Assembly (NCBI GenBank): GCA_030602265.1 | Contig: JAUWAB010000036.1 | Coordinates: 1 to 39,533, forward strand | Direction: 5' to 3' | Length of the DNA stretch: 39,533 nt | From: Prolixibacteraceae bacterium | GTDB lineage: Bacteria; Bacteroidota; Bacteroidia; Bacteroidales; Prolixibacteraceae | In this document: positions 1 to 7,181 of the stretch, in pieces | Layout of the letters: the number at the start of each line of letters is the position of its first letter | How positions within the stretch are numbered: the stretch's first letter is position 1 | Program-made: the position numbers and the translations under genes | The notes under the pieces: generated by a model | What the model was told of the DNA's origin: nothing | The model's database searches: none | Seen by the model: only the letters and a program-made list of their open reading frames with translations

Positions 1-1421
1 AGACCAATTTCCCGATGATTCACGCCGGCATGGACCTGGATGACTACGTGAAAACCCTGACAGATGCTTCCGCCAATGCCCTGCTCTTCAATACGGGCGG
101 GATAGTGGCGAGCTACCAGACCAAACTGCCCTTTCAGTACAAGAATCCCTACATGGGCGACAAGGATTTCGTCAAAGAACTGATCGGAAATGCACATGAA
201 AACGGCATCCGTTTTATCGCCCGGTTTGACTTCAGCCGGATACATCCTTCCATTGCCGGTGCCCGGCCTGAATAGCTCTATGTGGGGTCCGGCGGACAAA
301 ACCTGGAATTCAACGGCATGGTCTCTACCTGCATCAATGGGGGATATTACCAGGAATACGCCTTCGAAATTCTGAAGGAAGTGATCGACAACTACCCCAT
401 CGACGGAATATTCTTCAACATGATGGGCTATACCGGGCCAACCTATGCCGGAGTGGACCATGGTATCTGCCAGTGCGAAAACTGCCGAAAGCGCTTCAAA
501 ACCTACTCAGGGCTTGATCTGCCAAAAAACTATGACGATCCGGCCATCAGTGAATACCGGAAATTCCAGCGGGAGACCTCCTCCGAGCTTTACCTGAAGG
601 TCACGGACTTTATCCGGGAGCAGAATCCGGAATTGGTCATCTACAATTACAACGATGTGGGGACGTCGTGGATAGCCTCCGAATCGGGGGCCGACATGCG
701 GCCGGGCATCGACGACATTTACCACGCCACCGGCAATGTCAAACGGACGTTGGGATCCTACAAAGACAGAAACCCGGTGAACCTCATCATGGGCTTTCAG
801 GCCATTGGCTACCGAAGCATCATGAGCTCTCCGAACCTGCTGCGGTCGTGGATGCTGCAGGACATGCTCCATGGCGCGCCGGTGGGGTTTGTCGTGGTCG
901 GCACCTACTACCACTACGAATGCCGGGAATTTATCCCCATCCTGCATGACCTTTACGGGTTCCACAGAAAATATGAAAAACTATTCACCAATGTGCAGTC
1001 GAGGAGCAGGATCGCCCTCATAAACGGCAGGGGCTCCGCCGAGGCGCAGGGCATGGTGCAGCTGCTATCGGAGGAGCATATCCCTTTCGACATCATCCAC
1101 CAGGCACAGCTGGGTACCGGAAGGCCGCCCCGGGACCTGGAGGAATACGACCTCCTCATCCTGAACCATGTGACCGACATGAGCGATCCATTCGTGGAAA
1201 TGATCGATGGTTATGTGGAAAACGGAGGCAAAATCCTGGCAACCGGCGCCCCCTCCATCAACGATGAAAATGGCCGGGCGCTCAACAGGATCAGGCTCCG
1301 GTCGAGGCACACAGACAAGACAAGTCTGTTTCTGAGTGACATTTTCGTTTTCATAATGGCAACCCCAATAAGAATCGCCACGACAACTGCAGCTAAAATT
1401 AATTCCATACTTATTATTTAA
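1..1421 (+). pseudogene. Decayed GHL6/GH42-like glycoside hydrolase (partial, internal amber, foreign 3' end)
   Basis: The reading frame is open from the left edge (codon 3-5), so the 5' part lies outside the window. It encodes part of a TIM barrel with a segment around positions 400-430 (DGIFFNMMGY) and a CQCENCRKRF cysteine motif, followed at about 1000-1260 by an amidotransferase-like fold (RGSAEAQGMVQLL, YVENGGKILATGAPS). This order is typical of hypothetical glycosyl hydrolase 6 proteins and the GH42 trimerisation domain. A TAG at 273-275 interrupts the frame between ARPE and LYVGSGG; the same frame continues without a shift, so a TGG-to-TAG change is the simplest explanation. After about position 1300 the protein stops resembling the family and ends at 1421 in a tail without recognisable similarity. 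It is most likely a pseudogene. A sequencing error could explain the amber but not the lost C-terminus. Confidence 0.75.
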
Positions 1422-1560
1422 CAAATAACATCTGCCACAGAAGAATTTTCGGTACATAGCATACACCAACAGGCCCAGCCACATAACGCAGTTCCGGCAC
1501 CTGCAGTAGACACACTGCATAAACCGGCGCAGCCACCAAAATTACCCTGCCAGCGTGCAT
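1305..1560 (-). other. Possible remnants of small membrane-protein genes on the minus strand
   Basis: Just past the break in the upstream gene, the minus strand has two short adjoining frames. One (1560 to 1414) would give a 48-residue hydrophobic peptide starting MHAGRVILVAAPVYA and ending with a TAA. A few bases further on, an ATG at 1408 opens a second frame with a clear hydrophobic start (MELILAAVVVAILIGVAIM) and a basic stretch (KTKMSLRNRLV). After about 1305 this second frame only reads the antisense of the upstream gene, so its 3' part is lost or was never there. I do not recognise either. They could be the edge of an inserted and later deleted segment, or chance frames. Confidence 0.2.
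1311..1329. other. Inverted repeat at the breakpoint of the decayed hydrolase gene
   Basis: ACAGAC (1311-1316) and GTCTGT (1324-1329) form a perfect 6-bp inverted repeat around a 7-base loop. It sits where the coding similarity of the upstream hydrolase stops. It may be a remnant of an insertion end, a recombination site, or chance. Confidence 0.3.
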
Positions 1561-1719
1561 AAAAAAAGCACAGAACTTACTTTCTGAAAATATTTCCGGA
1601 TGAAAACCTCACCACAAAAGCGTCCTAATCTTAAAGGAAAAGTGACAAAAAGACATGAATACAAGCGATGGCGGCTCACAAAAATTGGATGGAATGAAAG
1701 GCCTACATTGGAAGCCCGG

Positions 1720-1845
1720 CAAGAGCCCCGGAGGGGTGACATATGGGTAGTACAGAGGTATCAAAAATGAATTCGATCCCAGCCGGGATCGAATGTTCGC
1801 CCACAGCATACAGGCTACCCATCTGCAATCCCTCCGGGATTTGGA
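1720..1845. repeat. Structured palindromic (REP-like) intergenic element
   Basis: About 125 bp of nested inverted repeats lie in a gene-poor stretch (1422-2119). They are CCCC-GGA-GGGG (1726-1736); an outer pair ATGGGTAG (1743-1750) and CTACCCAT (1815-1822); inside it a perfect 10-bp stem ATTCGATCCC (1771-1780) and GGGATCGAAT (1785-1794) with loop AGCC; and AATCCC-TCC-GGGATT (1827-1841). Together they could fold as a central hairpin on a longer stalk with flanking hairpins. Such CCCCGGAGGGG-type elements recur as dispersed repeats in environmental Bacteroidota as far as I recall; no second copy is present in this window. I see no convincing gene elsewhere in 1422-2119. Confidence 0.6.
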
Positions 1846-2065
1846 ACATGATGGTAACGTGCTGTATATGAATATTTAAACTAAAATATATCCTGAAGAC
1901 ATTTCCATAATTGCAGAAACACATTTATAATTTTCACGGAATAACAGCTTATTCACCGGAAATCCTGTTCCCGGCATTTTGTACATCCTCAATCCGCCTG
2001 CCTGAGCAGTACATCCATTTCTCCGGTATTCTAATATTCTTTTACTCTAATCTTCCAATCCTTTT

Positions 2066-2093
2066 TTTGGTTTGATTAGTATTGTTATTTTTG
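2066..2093 (+). promoter_or_regulatory. Putative Bacteroidota promoter for the YhcH-type lipoprotein gene
   Basis: TATTTTTG (2086-2093) matches the -7 consensus TAnnTTTG. A TTTG at 2066-2069 could be the -33 element, but the 16-base gap is shorter than the usual 19-21. A start site near 2100 would leave a leader of about 20 bases before the ATG at 2120. Confidence 0.45.
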
Positions 2094-2119
2094 AAAATTC
2101 ATAACTAAACCAAAATGAA

Positions 2120-2731
2120 ATGACAAACCGGTCAATATTTACCTTAATAATTTTTATCATGATTACCGGATGCAGTCAGCCGTCGAAAACATCTCCGGAA
2201 CAATGGAGTGAGCAGGAACTTAGTGAATGGTTTGCCAAAGGGGAATGGAAACAGGGATGGACCGCCCTCCCCGATGAAACCGTAAACCAGCGGGAATTGG
2301 CCATTCAGTACCACAAAAACCCGGAGCGGTGGAATAAAGTCTTTACCTTTTTGAAAGAAAACAACCTGGAGGAATTACCCACCGGCCGGTACGAGCTCGA
2401 GGGCCCGGCCCTCTACGTCAATGTGGATGAATACCTTACCAAAAACGAGGAGGATGCCCGCTTCGAAGCCCACCGGAAATATGCCGACATCCAGTATGTG
2501 GTTTCCGGGAAAGAACGGATCGGGGTATTGCCGCTTGGACTAACCTCTGTTTCTGTACCCTATCTTGAGGAAAACGACATTGTTTTTCTGAGCACAGAAG
2601 AAAATAACTACAGGCCGGCCCAACCGGGCAAGTTCTTTGTCTTTTTCCCTGACGACGCCCACCAACCCTGCGTGAAATCGGGAGAAAACGCGCAAGTCAG
2701 GAAAATTGTGGCCAAGGTCCTTATCAACTGA
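2120..2731 (+). CDS. YhcH/YjgK/YiaL (DUF386) family protein, exported lipoprotein form
   Basis: The 203-residue product has an SPII signal (hydrophobic run then ITGCSQP, lipid-attachment Cys at about residue 18). Residues 60-203 form a cupin-like YhcH/YjgK/YiaL domain with family hallmarks: AHRKYADIQYVVSG (about 121-134), a central PYLEENDIVF segment and FFVFFPDDAHQP (about 172-183) with the conserved acidic/His cluster. Known relatives are mostly cytosolic proteins of about 150 residues linked to sialic acid or sugar-acid metabolism, and some are called beta-galactosidase subunits. Here a spacer of about 40 residues and a lipoprotein signal put the domain outside the cytoplasm. The ATG at 2120 is preferred; an ATG at 2115 reads ATG AAA TGA and stops at once. 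It heads a group with a dehydrogenase and a reductase, so a role in handling a released sugar is likely. Confidence 0.85.
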   Translation: MTNRSIFTLIIFIMITGCSQPSKTSPEQWSEQELSEWFAKGEWKQGWTALPDETVNQRELAIQYHKNPERWNKVFTFLKENNLEELPTGRYELEGPALYVNVDEYLTKNEEDARFEAHRKYADIQYVVSGKERIGVLPLGLTSVSVPYLEENDIVFLSTEENNYRPAQPGKFFVFFPDDAHQPCVKSGENAQVRKIVAKVLIN

Positions 2732-2780
2732 GCAAAATCAAAAAATAAACCGTCAACATAAATTAAATCAACAATTCACC

Positions 2781-3842
2781 ATGGAAAATAAAATGAAGGC
2801 AGCCTACCTGCCAGGCAACAGCACAACGGTATTAAAAGAAGTGGACATCCCTGTCCCCGGACACGGCCAGGTGGTGGTCCGCACCAAATCGTCCACCATT
2901 TGCGGATCCGACATCCGGGCCATCTATCATGAACACCTGGGCAAGGGTGCCGAGGGGTACCAGAACAAAATCGCAGGTCATGAGCCCAGCGGGCAGATTG
3001 TGGAGTGCGGTCCGGGATTGAAAAGGTTCAGGAAGGGCGACCGGGTAATCATTTACCATATTTCCGGATGCGGCGTATGCAACGATTGCCGCCGGGGATA
3101 CATGATCTCCTGCACCAGCGAGCACCGGGCAGCCTATGGCTGGCAGCGCGACGGCGGTATGGCTCCCTACATCCTGGCAGATGAAAAAGACCTGGTACTG
3201 CTTCCCGACTCCCTCTCGTATACCGACGGAGCCCAGATTGCCTGCGGGTTCGGAACCGTATATGAAGGGCTCGACCGTGTGGGCATCTCCGGAAATGATG
3301 CCGTGCTGGTGGCAGGGCTCGGGCCGGTAGGCTTAGCCACCCTGATGCTCGCGAAAGCCATGGGCGCCCAGAAAATCATCGGAGTCGATGTGGTGGAAGA
3401 GCGCTGCAACCTGGCCCGTGAGCTGGGACTTGCCGACGAGGTTTATGTTTCAGGCCCGGATACCCTGGAGAAAATCAGGCAACTCACCGGCGGAAACGGC
3501 GTGGAGAAAGCCATCGACTGCTCGGGCAACACCCATGCCCGACAGCTCTGCATCCGGGCAACCCGGAAATGGGGCGCCATAGTCTTCGTAGGGGAAGGCG
3601 GCACTGTCGAGTTTAATCCGTCGCCCGACATCATCCACGACCAGAAAACCATTTACGGATCGTGGGTTACTTCTATCTGGAAGATGGAAGAGCTGGTCGA
3701 ACGGATCGTCCGCTGGGGCATTCATCCGGAAGAACTGGTAACGCACCGCTTTACCCTCGACGAGGTGGACAAAGCCTACGAACTGATGGCAGGAGGCAAA
3801 TGCGGAAAAGTCGCCGTAGTCTTCGACGAAGAAATAAAATAA
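2781..3842 (+). CDS. Zinc-dependent medium-chain alcohol/polyol dehydrogenase
   Basis: This 353-residue cytosolic enzyme of the zinc MDR family oxidises an alcohol or polyol with NAD(P). Visible features are the catalytic zinc site (Cys in STICGSDIR near residue 39 and GHE near 64-66), the four-cysteine structural-zinc lobe (CGVCNDCRRGYMISC, about 95-109), and the Rossmann motif GLGPVG (about 175-180). The closest functional classes by appearance are sorbitol/iditol, threonine or galactitol-type dehydrogenases; I cannot fix the substrate. The ATG at 2781 was chosen because an upstream extension to 2706 overlaps the previous gene and carries no family sequence. It starts 49 bp after the YhcH-type gene and lies upstream of an aldo/keto reductase, which suggests a reductase/dehydrogenase pair acting on one sugar. 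Confidence 0.88.
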   Translation: MENKMKAAYLPGNSTTVLKEVDIPVPGHGQVVVRTKSSTICGSDIRAIYHEHLGKGAEGYQNKIAGHEPSGQIVECGPGLKRFRKGDRVIIYHISGCGVCNDCRRGYMISCTSEHRAAYGWQRDGGMAPYILADEKDLVLLPDSLSYTDGAQIACGFGTVYEGLDRVGISGNDAVLVAGLGPVGLATLMLAKAMGAQKIIGVDVVEERCNLARELGLADEVYVSGPDTLEKIRQLTGGNGVEKAIDCSGNTHARQLCIRATRKWGAIVFVGEGGTVEFNPSPDIIHDQKTIYGSWVTSIWKMEELVERIVRWGIHPEELVTHRFTLDEVDKAYELMAGGKCGKVAVVFDEEIK

Positions 3843-3849
3843 CATCAAT

Positions 3850-4017
3850 CATTTTGTGTTCCTTCGTGCCTTCGGGCCTTCGTGGCCTATCATTATTCAA
3901 TGAATAAAATTATTATTTGTGTTTCTTAATGCCTTCGTGCCTTCGTGGCATAAAACATTTATAGATAACAACAAATTTTTTGTGTTTCTTAATGCCTTCG
4001 AGCTTTCGTGGCAAAAA
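3850..4017. repeat. Three degenerate copies of a CTTCGTGC-type octamer repeat
   Basis: The 186-bp gap holds three similar segments: about 3853-3889, 3917-3952 and 3975-4016. Each begins TTTGTGTT(T/C)CTT and runs through CCTTCGTG-like units to (C/T)TTCGTGGC. Copies two and three share TTTGTGTTTCTTAATGCC. On the opposite strand they read GCCACGAAGGCACGAAGG. A fourth copy lies at 5056-5092 and a diverged relative at 35297-35353. The units are short, degenerate and not separated by unique spacers, so this is not a CRISPR array. Confidence 0.7.
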
Positions 4018-4028
4018 ACAACCATCCT

Positions 4029-5045
4029 ATGAGTCAACAATTTGTTATAAGTCAGTTTCCATATAAGACCCTCTCCAACGGCCAAAAGATGCCCGCCATC
4101 GGACTGGGCACCTTTGGCTCCGACCATGTCCCCCACGAGAAAGTCGCCGAAGCCGTCGGTTTTGCCATCAAAGCCGGCTACCGGCACATCGACTGCGCCT
4201 CGGTGTACCGCAACGAAAAAGAGATCGGGGCCGTGATCAAGTCCCTCATCGACGAAGGAGCCGTCAGGAGGGAAGACCTCTGGATTACCTCCAAGCTCTG
4301 GAACGATATGCACGGCGACGGCCAGGTAATCGAATCGTGCCGGCAGACGCTGGACGACCTTCAGCTGGAATACCTGGACCTCTACCTGGTACACTGGCCC
4401 TTCCCGAACTACCATGCCCCGGGTTGCGACGTCAACGCCAGAAATCCCGATGCCAGGCCTTACATCCATGAAAACTACATGAAAACCTGGCGGCAGATGG
4501 AAGAACTGGTAAACCGCGGATGGGTCAGGAACATCGGTACTTCCAACATGACCATCCCGAAAATGAAGCGCTTGCTCCGCGATTGTGCCATAAGGCCTGC
4601 CGCCAATGAAATGGAGCTCCATCCCCATTTCCAGCAGCCAGAGTTGTTCAGTTACCTGACCGGAGAAGGTATTCAGCCCATAGGTTACAGTCCGATCGGC
4701 TCGCCCAACCGGCCCGAACGCGACCGTACCCCGGAAGATACTTCCGATATGGAAGATCCGGTAATTGTTGACATTGCCCGGCGGATGAATGTACATCCCG
4801 CTGCGGTATGCCTTAAGTGGTCGGTACAATTGGGCGCCATTCCCATCCCCTTCTCCGTCAATCCAAAAAACATCCTGGCCAACCTCAGGGCAGTAAGCGA
4901 AAATCCACTTTCTGACGAAGATATGGAAGCCATTGCCGGCATCGACAGGAACTGCCGCCTGATCAAGGGACAAGTATTCCTCTGGAAAGAAGGCCAGAGC
5001 TGGGAAGACCTCTGGGACCTCAACGGTGAAATCACTCCGCCCTGA
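4029..5045 (+). CDS. Aldo/keto reductase (aldose reductase-like)
   Basis: This 338-residue cytosolic AKR-superfamily (beta/alpha)8 enzyme reduces an aldehyde or aldose to an alcohol with NAD(P)H. The catalytic tetrad is visible: Asp and Tyr in IDCASVYRNEKEIG (about residues 52-65), Lys in WITSKLW (about 91-97) and His in DLYLVHWP (about 116-123). The cofactor motif GTSN follows at about 169-172. The ATG at 4029 is used. An in-frame GTG at 4008 lies inside the octamer repeat, so the extra residues MAKNNHP are repeat-derived. With the zinc dehydrogenase upstream it could form an oxidoreductive aldose-alditol-ketose route. The following GH29 fucosidase makes L-fucose a candidate substrate, but that is inference. 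Confidence 0.88.
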   Translation: MSQQFVISQFPYKTLSNGQKMPAIGLGTFGSDHVPHEKVAEAVGFAIKAGYRHIDCASVYRNEKEIGAVIKSLIDEGAVRREDLWITSKLWNDMHGDGQVIESCRQTLDDLQLEYLDLYLVHWPFPNYHAPGCDVNARNPDARPYIHENYMKTWRQMEELVNRGWVRNIGTSNMTIPKMKRLLRDCAIRPAANEMELHPHFQQPELFSYLTGEGIQPIGYSPIGSPNRPERDRTPEDTSDMEDPVIVDIARRMNVHPAAVCLKWSVQLGAIPIPFSVNPKNILANLRAVSENPLSDEDMEAIAGIDRNCRLIKGQVFLWKEGQSWEDLWDLNGEITPP

Positions 5046-5055
5046 TCTTAATCTT

Positions 5056-5092
5056 AGATTTCTTCGTGCCTTAATGCCTTAGTGGCAAATTT
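5056..5092. repeat. Fourth copy of the CTTCGTGC-type octamer repeat
   Basis: TTTCTTCGTGCCTTAATGCC followed by TTAGTGGCAAA matches the repeats at 3850-4017. It fills most of the 69-bp gap between the aldo/keto reductase and the fucosidase gene. Confidence 0.6.
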
Positions 5093-5114
5093 CCTTAACC
5101 GATAAAAACAAACC

Positions 5115-6617
5115 ATGCAAAAGATCCTGATTACGTCCTTCCTGATGGCCGTTCTTTTTTCCTGCGGCCCCGGTACACCCCAAAAAGAGGCCATCGTTTA
5201 CGAACCCACCTGGGAGTCGCTGGCACAGCACAACGAAGCCCCCGAATGGTTCAGGGACGCCAAGCTGGGCATTTACTTCCACTGGGGACCATACTCTGTT
5301 CCGGCATACGGCGATGAATGGTACCCGCGCTGGATGCATTTCGAAAACAGCCGGGAATACAAGCACCACCTTGAAAAATATGGCCATCAGTCGGAATTCG
5401 GATACCACAATTTCATCCCGATGTTTACGGCTGAACATTTCGACCCGGAAGAGTGGGCCGACCTGTTCCAGAAAGCAGGGGCCAGATATGCAGGTCCGGT
5501 AGCCGAACACCACGACGGCTTCTCCATGTGGGCATCCGAAATTACCCCCTGGAATGCCCTCGACATGGGCCCCAAACGGGACATCACCGGTGAGCTGGCC
5601 AAGGCCTTACGGGCACGGGGAATGAAACTGATTACCACGTTTCACCACGACAGGCACCTGCAGCGCTATGCCGGCAAGCCAGACGAAACCCGTTTCGAAG
5701 ACAGCCATTTCCCGCTCTTCGCCGGCATGCCCCCGGCCACCACGTCAGGCGATTTCGACTACCTCTACGGAAATATCGAAGAAGAGAAGTGGCACCGCGA
5801 GGTGTGGTTAGGCAAACTGAAAGAGGTGATCGACAAATACCAGCCGGACATCATCTGGTTCGACTCGTGGCTCGACAAAGTGAAGGAGGATTACCGCCAG
5901 GAATTCTGCGCCTACTACCTCAATGAAGCCCAAAAGTGGAACAAGGAGGTGGTGATCGTCAGGAAACAGGACGACCTTCCATTGGATGTAAGCGTGGATG
6001 ACCTGGAGAAATCGCGCAAGAACAAGATCGACGAAAAGGCCTGGATGACCGACGAGACCGTCAGCACCGGCAGCTGGTGCTACACCGAAGACCTCCGGAT
6101 TAAACCGGCAAAGGACGTACTGCACGTATTGATTGATATCGTCAGTAAAAACGGCGTTTTACTGCTCAACATCTCCCCGAAAGCAGACGGCAGCATCCCA
6201 GAAGACCAGAAAAATGTGCTGCTCACCATGGGCGGCTGGCTCGGCAAATACGGAGAAGCGATTTACGATACCCGTCCGTGGCATACCTTCGGCGAAGGTC
6301 CGACGGTACAACCGGAAGGCCATTTCAACAACCACCGGGAATTCCTCAAGATAAAATATTCCAATGAGGATGTCCGGTATACCACCAAAGGCCGGTATAT
6401 TTATGCCACCATCCTGGGCTGGCCGGGCAATGGCCAACAGGTGACCCTGAAATCATTCGCCAGGGAGAACCTACCGGAAAAGACCAAAATCAGGAGTGTT
6501 TCCATGTTGGGTTCCAAAGAAAAAATCAACTGGAAACAGGCCGACGACGGCCTGAGCTTACAGATGCCAGCCGTGGCACCGGATGAAATGGCAGTGGTAC
6601 TGAAAATTAAAATTTGA
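5115..6617 (+). CDS. GH29 alpha-L-fucosidase, lipoprotein
   Basis: The 500-residue enzyme removes terminal alpha-L-fucose from glycans by a retaining mechanism. It has an SPII signal (VLFSCGPG, Cys about 17). Family features are WFRDAKLGIYFHWG (about 45-58), GPVAEHHDGFSMW (about 128-140), the FHHDRH segment (about 177-182), and DIIWFDSW, in which the Asp at about residue 250 fits the catalytic nucleophile. SKNGVLLLNISPKADGSIP (about 345-363) is also typical, and a C-terminal beta-sandwich follows. The acid/base residue cannot be fixed by eye. Length is normal for the family. The gene begins 69 bp after the aldo/keto reductase, separated only by an octamer repeat, and probably belongs to the same unit. 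It acts in the periplasm or at the outer membrane. Confidence 0.92.
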   Translation: MQKILITSFLMAVLFSCGPGTPQKEAIVYEPTWESLAQHNEAPEWFRDAKLGIYFHWGPYSVPAYGDEWYPRWMHFENSREYKHHLEKYGHQSEFGYHNFIPMFTAEHFDPEEWADLFQKAGARYAGPVAEHHDGFSMWASEITPWNALDMGPKRDITGELAKALRARGMKLITTFHHDRHLQRYAGKPDETRFEDSHFPLFAGMPPATTSGDFDYLYGNIEEEKWHREVWLGKLKEVIDKYQPDIIWFDSWLDKVKEDYRQEFCAYYLNEAQKWNKEVVIVRKQDDLPLDVSVDDLEKSRKNKIDEKAWMTDETVSTGSWCYTEDLRIKPAKDVLHVLIDIVSKNGVLLLNISPKADGSIPEDQKNVLLTMGGWLGKYGEAIYDTRPWHTFGEGPTVQPEGHFNNHREFLKIKYSNEDVRYTTKGRYIYATILGWPGNGQQVTLKSFARENLPEKTKIRSVSMLGSKEKINWKQADDGLSLQMPAVAPDEMAVVLKIKI

Positions 6618-6683
6618 TTAAAGGTTTGTCGAAGGGTTATTTGACGGACTGTTATTCTGCCCCTAATCAGAAACCGATTGTAT

Positions 6684-7142
6684 ATGAGCGAACAAGAAAT
6701 CTTTGAATGGGAATTTCATGGCCGGAGAGTGCTTCAGCCAGTCAGGCGTAAAACAGACTTTATCATAGGACTGGCCCTCCTGTCGGCAGGTCTGGCCGGA
6801 TATTTCCTGTCGGACGTTAAGATCACGCCTTTTTATGGCACCTTTATGGCGGGAGGCTTGATTAGCCTGATATCCGCATTCACCGGAAAAGTTTTTATAA
6901 AGGAAAGATGCTATATCCGGATCGACAAGGATCAGATTGAGTATAAGAATGCTTTCAGGAAAGCCAGGACACTCTCCAAAAATGAGTTGTTAGGCATCCG
7001 GATTGAACCGGACAAGATAGAATTTGTCTTAAAAGACCACAAACTGTTCACCTTTGATTGCTCACTCTTTAAGAAGGAAGAACAGGATACGCTCCGCAGT
7101 GCACTGGAAACAGAAAATTCCATGCTGATGCAGAAAGATTGA
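6684..7142 (+). CDS. Hypothetical membrane protein with two transmembrane segments
   Basis: The product is 152 residues. An N-terminal soluble stretch with a basic patch (RRVLQPVRRKTD) is followed by two closely spaced hydrophobic segments (about 26-45 and 50-70) and a C-terminal soluble domain of about 75 residues rich in beta-forming sequence (YIRIDKDQIEYKN, IRIEPDKIEFVLKDHKLF). This layout recalls small bacterial PH-domain-like membrane proteins, but I do not recognise a named family. The ATG at 6684 is chosen over a TTG at 6678. It sits between the fucosidase (66 bp upstream) and a beta-helix hydrolase (39 bp downstream) and is the only non-exported, non-enzymatic product in the run. Confidence 0.75.
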   Translation: MSEQEIFEWEFHGRRVLQPVRRKTDFIIGLALLSAGLAGYFLSDVKITPFYGTFMAGGLISLISAFTGKVFIKERCYIRIDKDQIEYKNAFRKARTLSKNELLGIRIEPDKIEFVLKDHKLFTFDCSLFKKEEQDTLRSALETENSMLMQKD

Positions 7143-7154
7143 AATTTTGGTATA

Positions 7155-7170
7155 TTAGCAGATTTGCTAA
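7155..7170. other. Small hairpin between the membrane-protein and beta-helix genes
   Basis: TTAGCA (7155-7160) and TGCTAA (7165-7170) are a perfect 6-bp inverted repeat with a 4-base loop, directly before the ATG at 7182. It may influence translation initiation; there is no U-tract to make it a terminator. Confidence 0.3.
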
Positions 7171-7181
7171 ATCTGACTGAT

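Noticed and set aside
3850-4017. CRISPR-like array
   Set aside because: Units are 8-base degenerate words in three loose copies without uniform repeats or unique spacers, and no cas genes are nearby.
4008-4028. GTG start giving a longer aldo/keto reductase
   Set aside because: The extension is encoded by the intergenic repeat; the ATG at 4029 fits the family start.
3897-4973. A 358-codon minus-strand open frame opposite the aldo/keto reductase
   Set aside because: The plus strand has a complete AKR with all catalytic motifs; the minus frame has no family features and includes translated repeat (CHEGTKALRNT).
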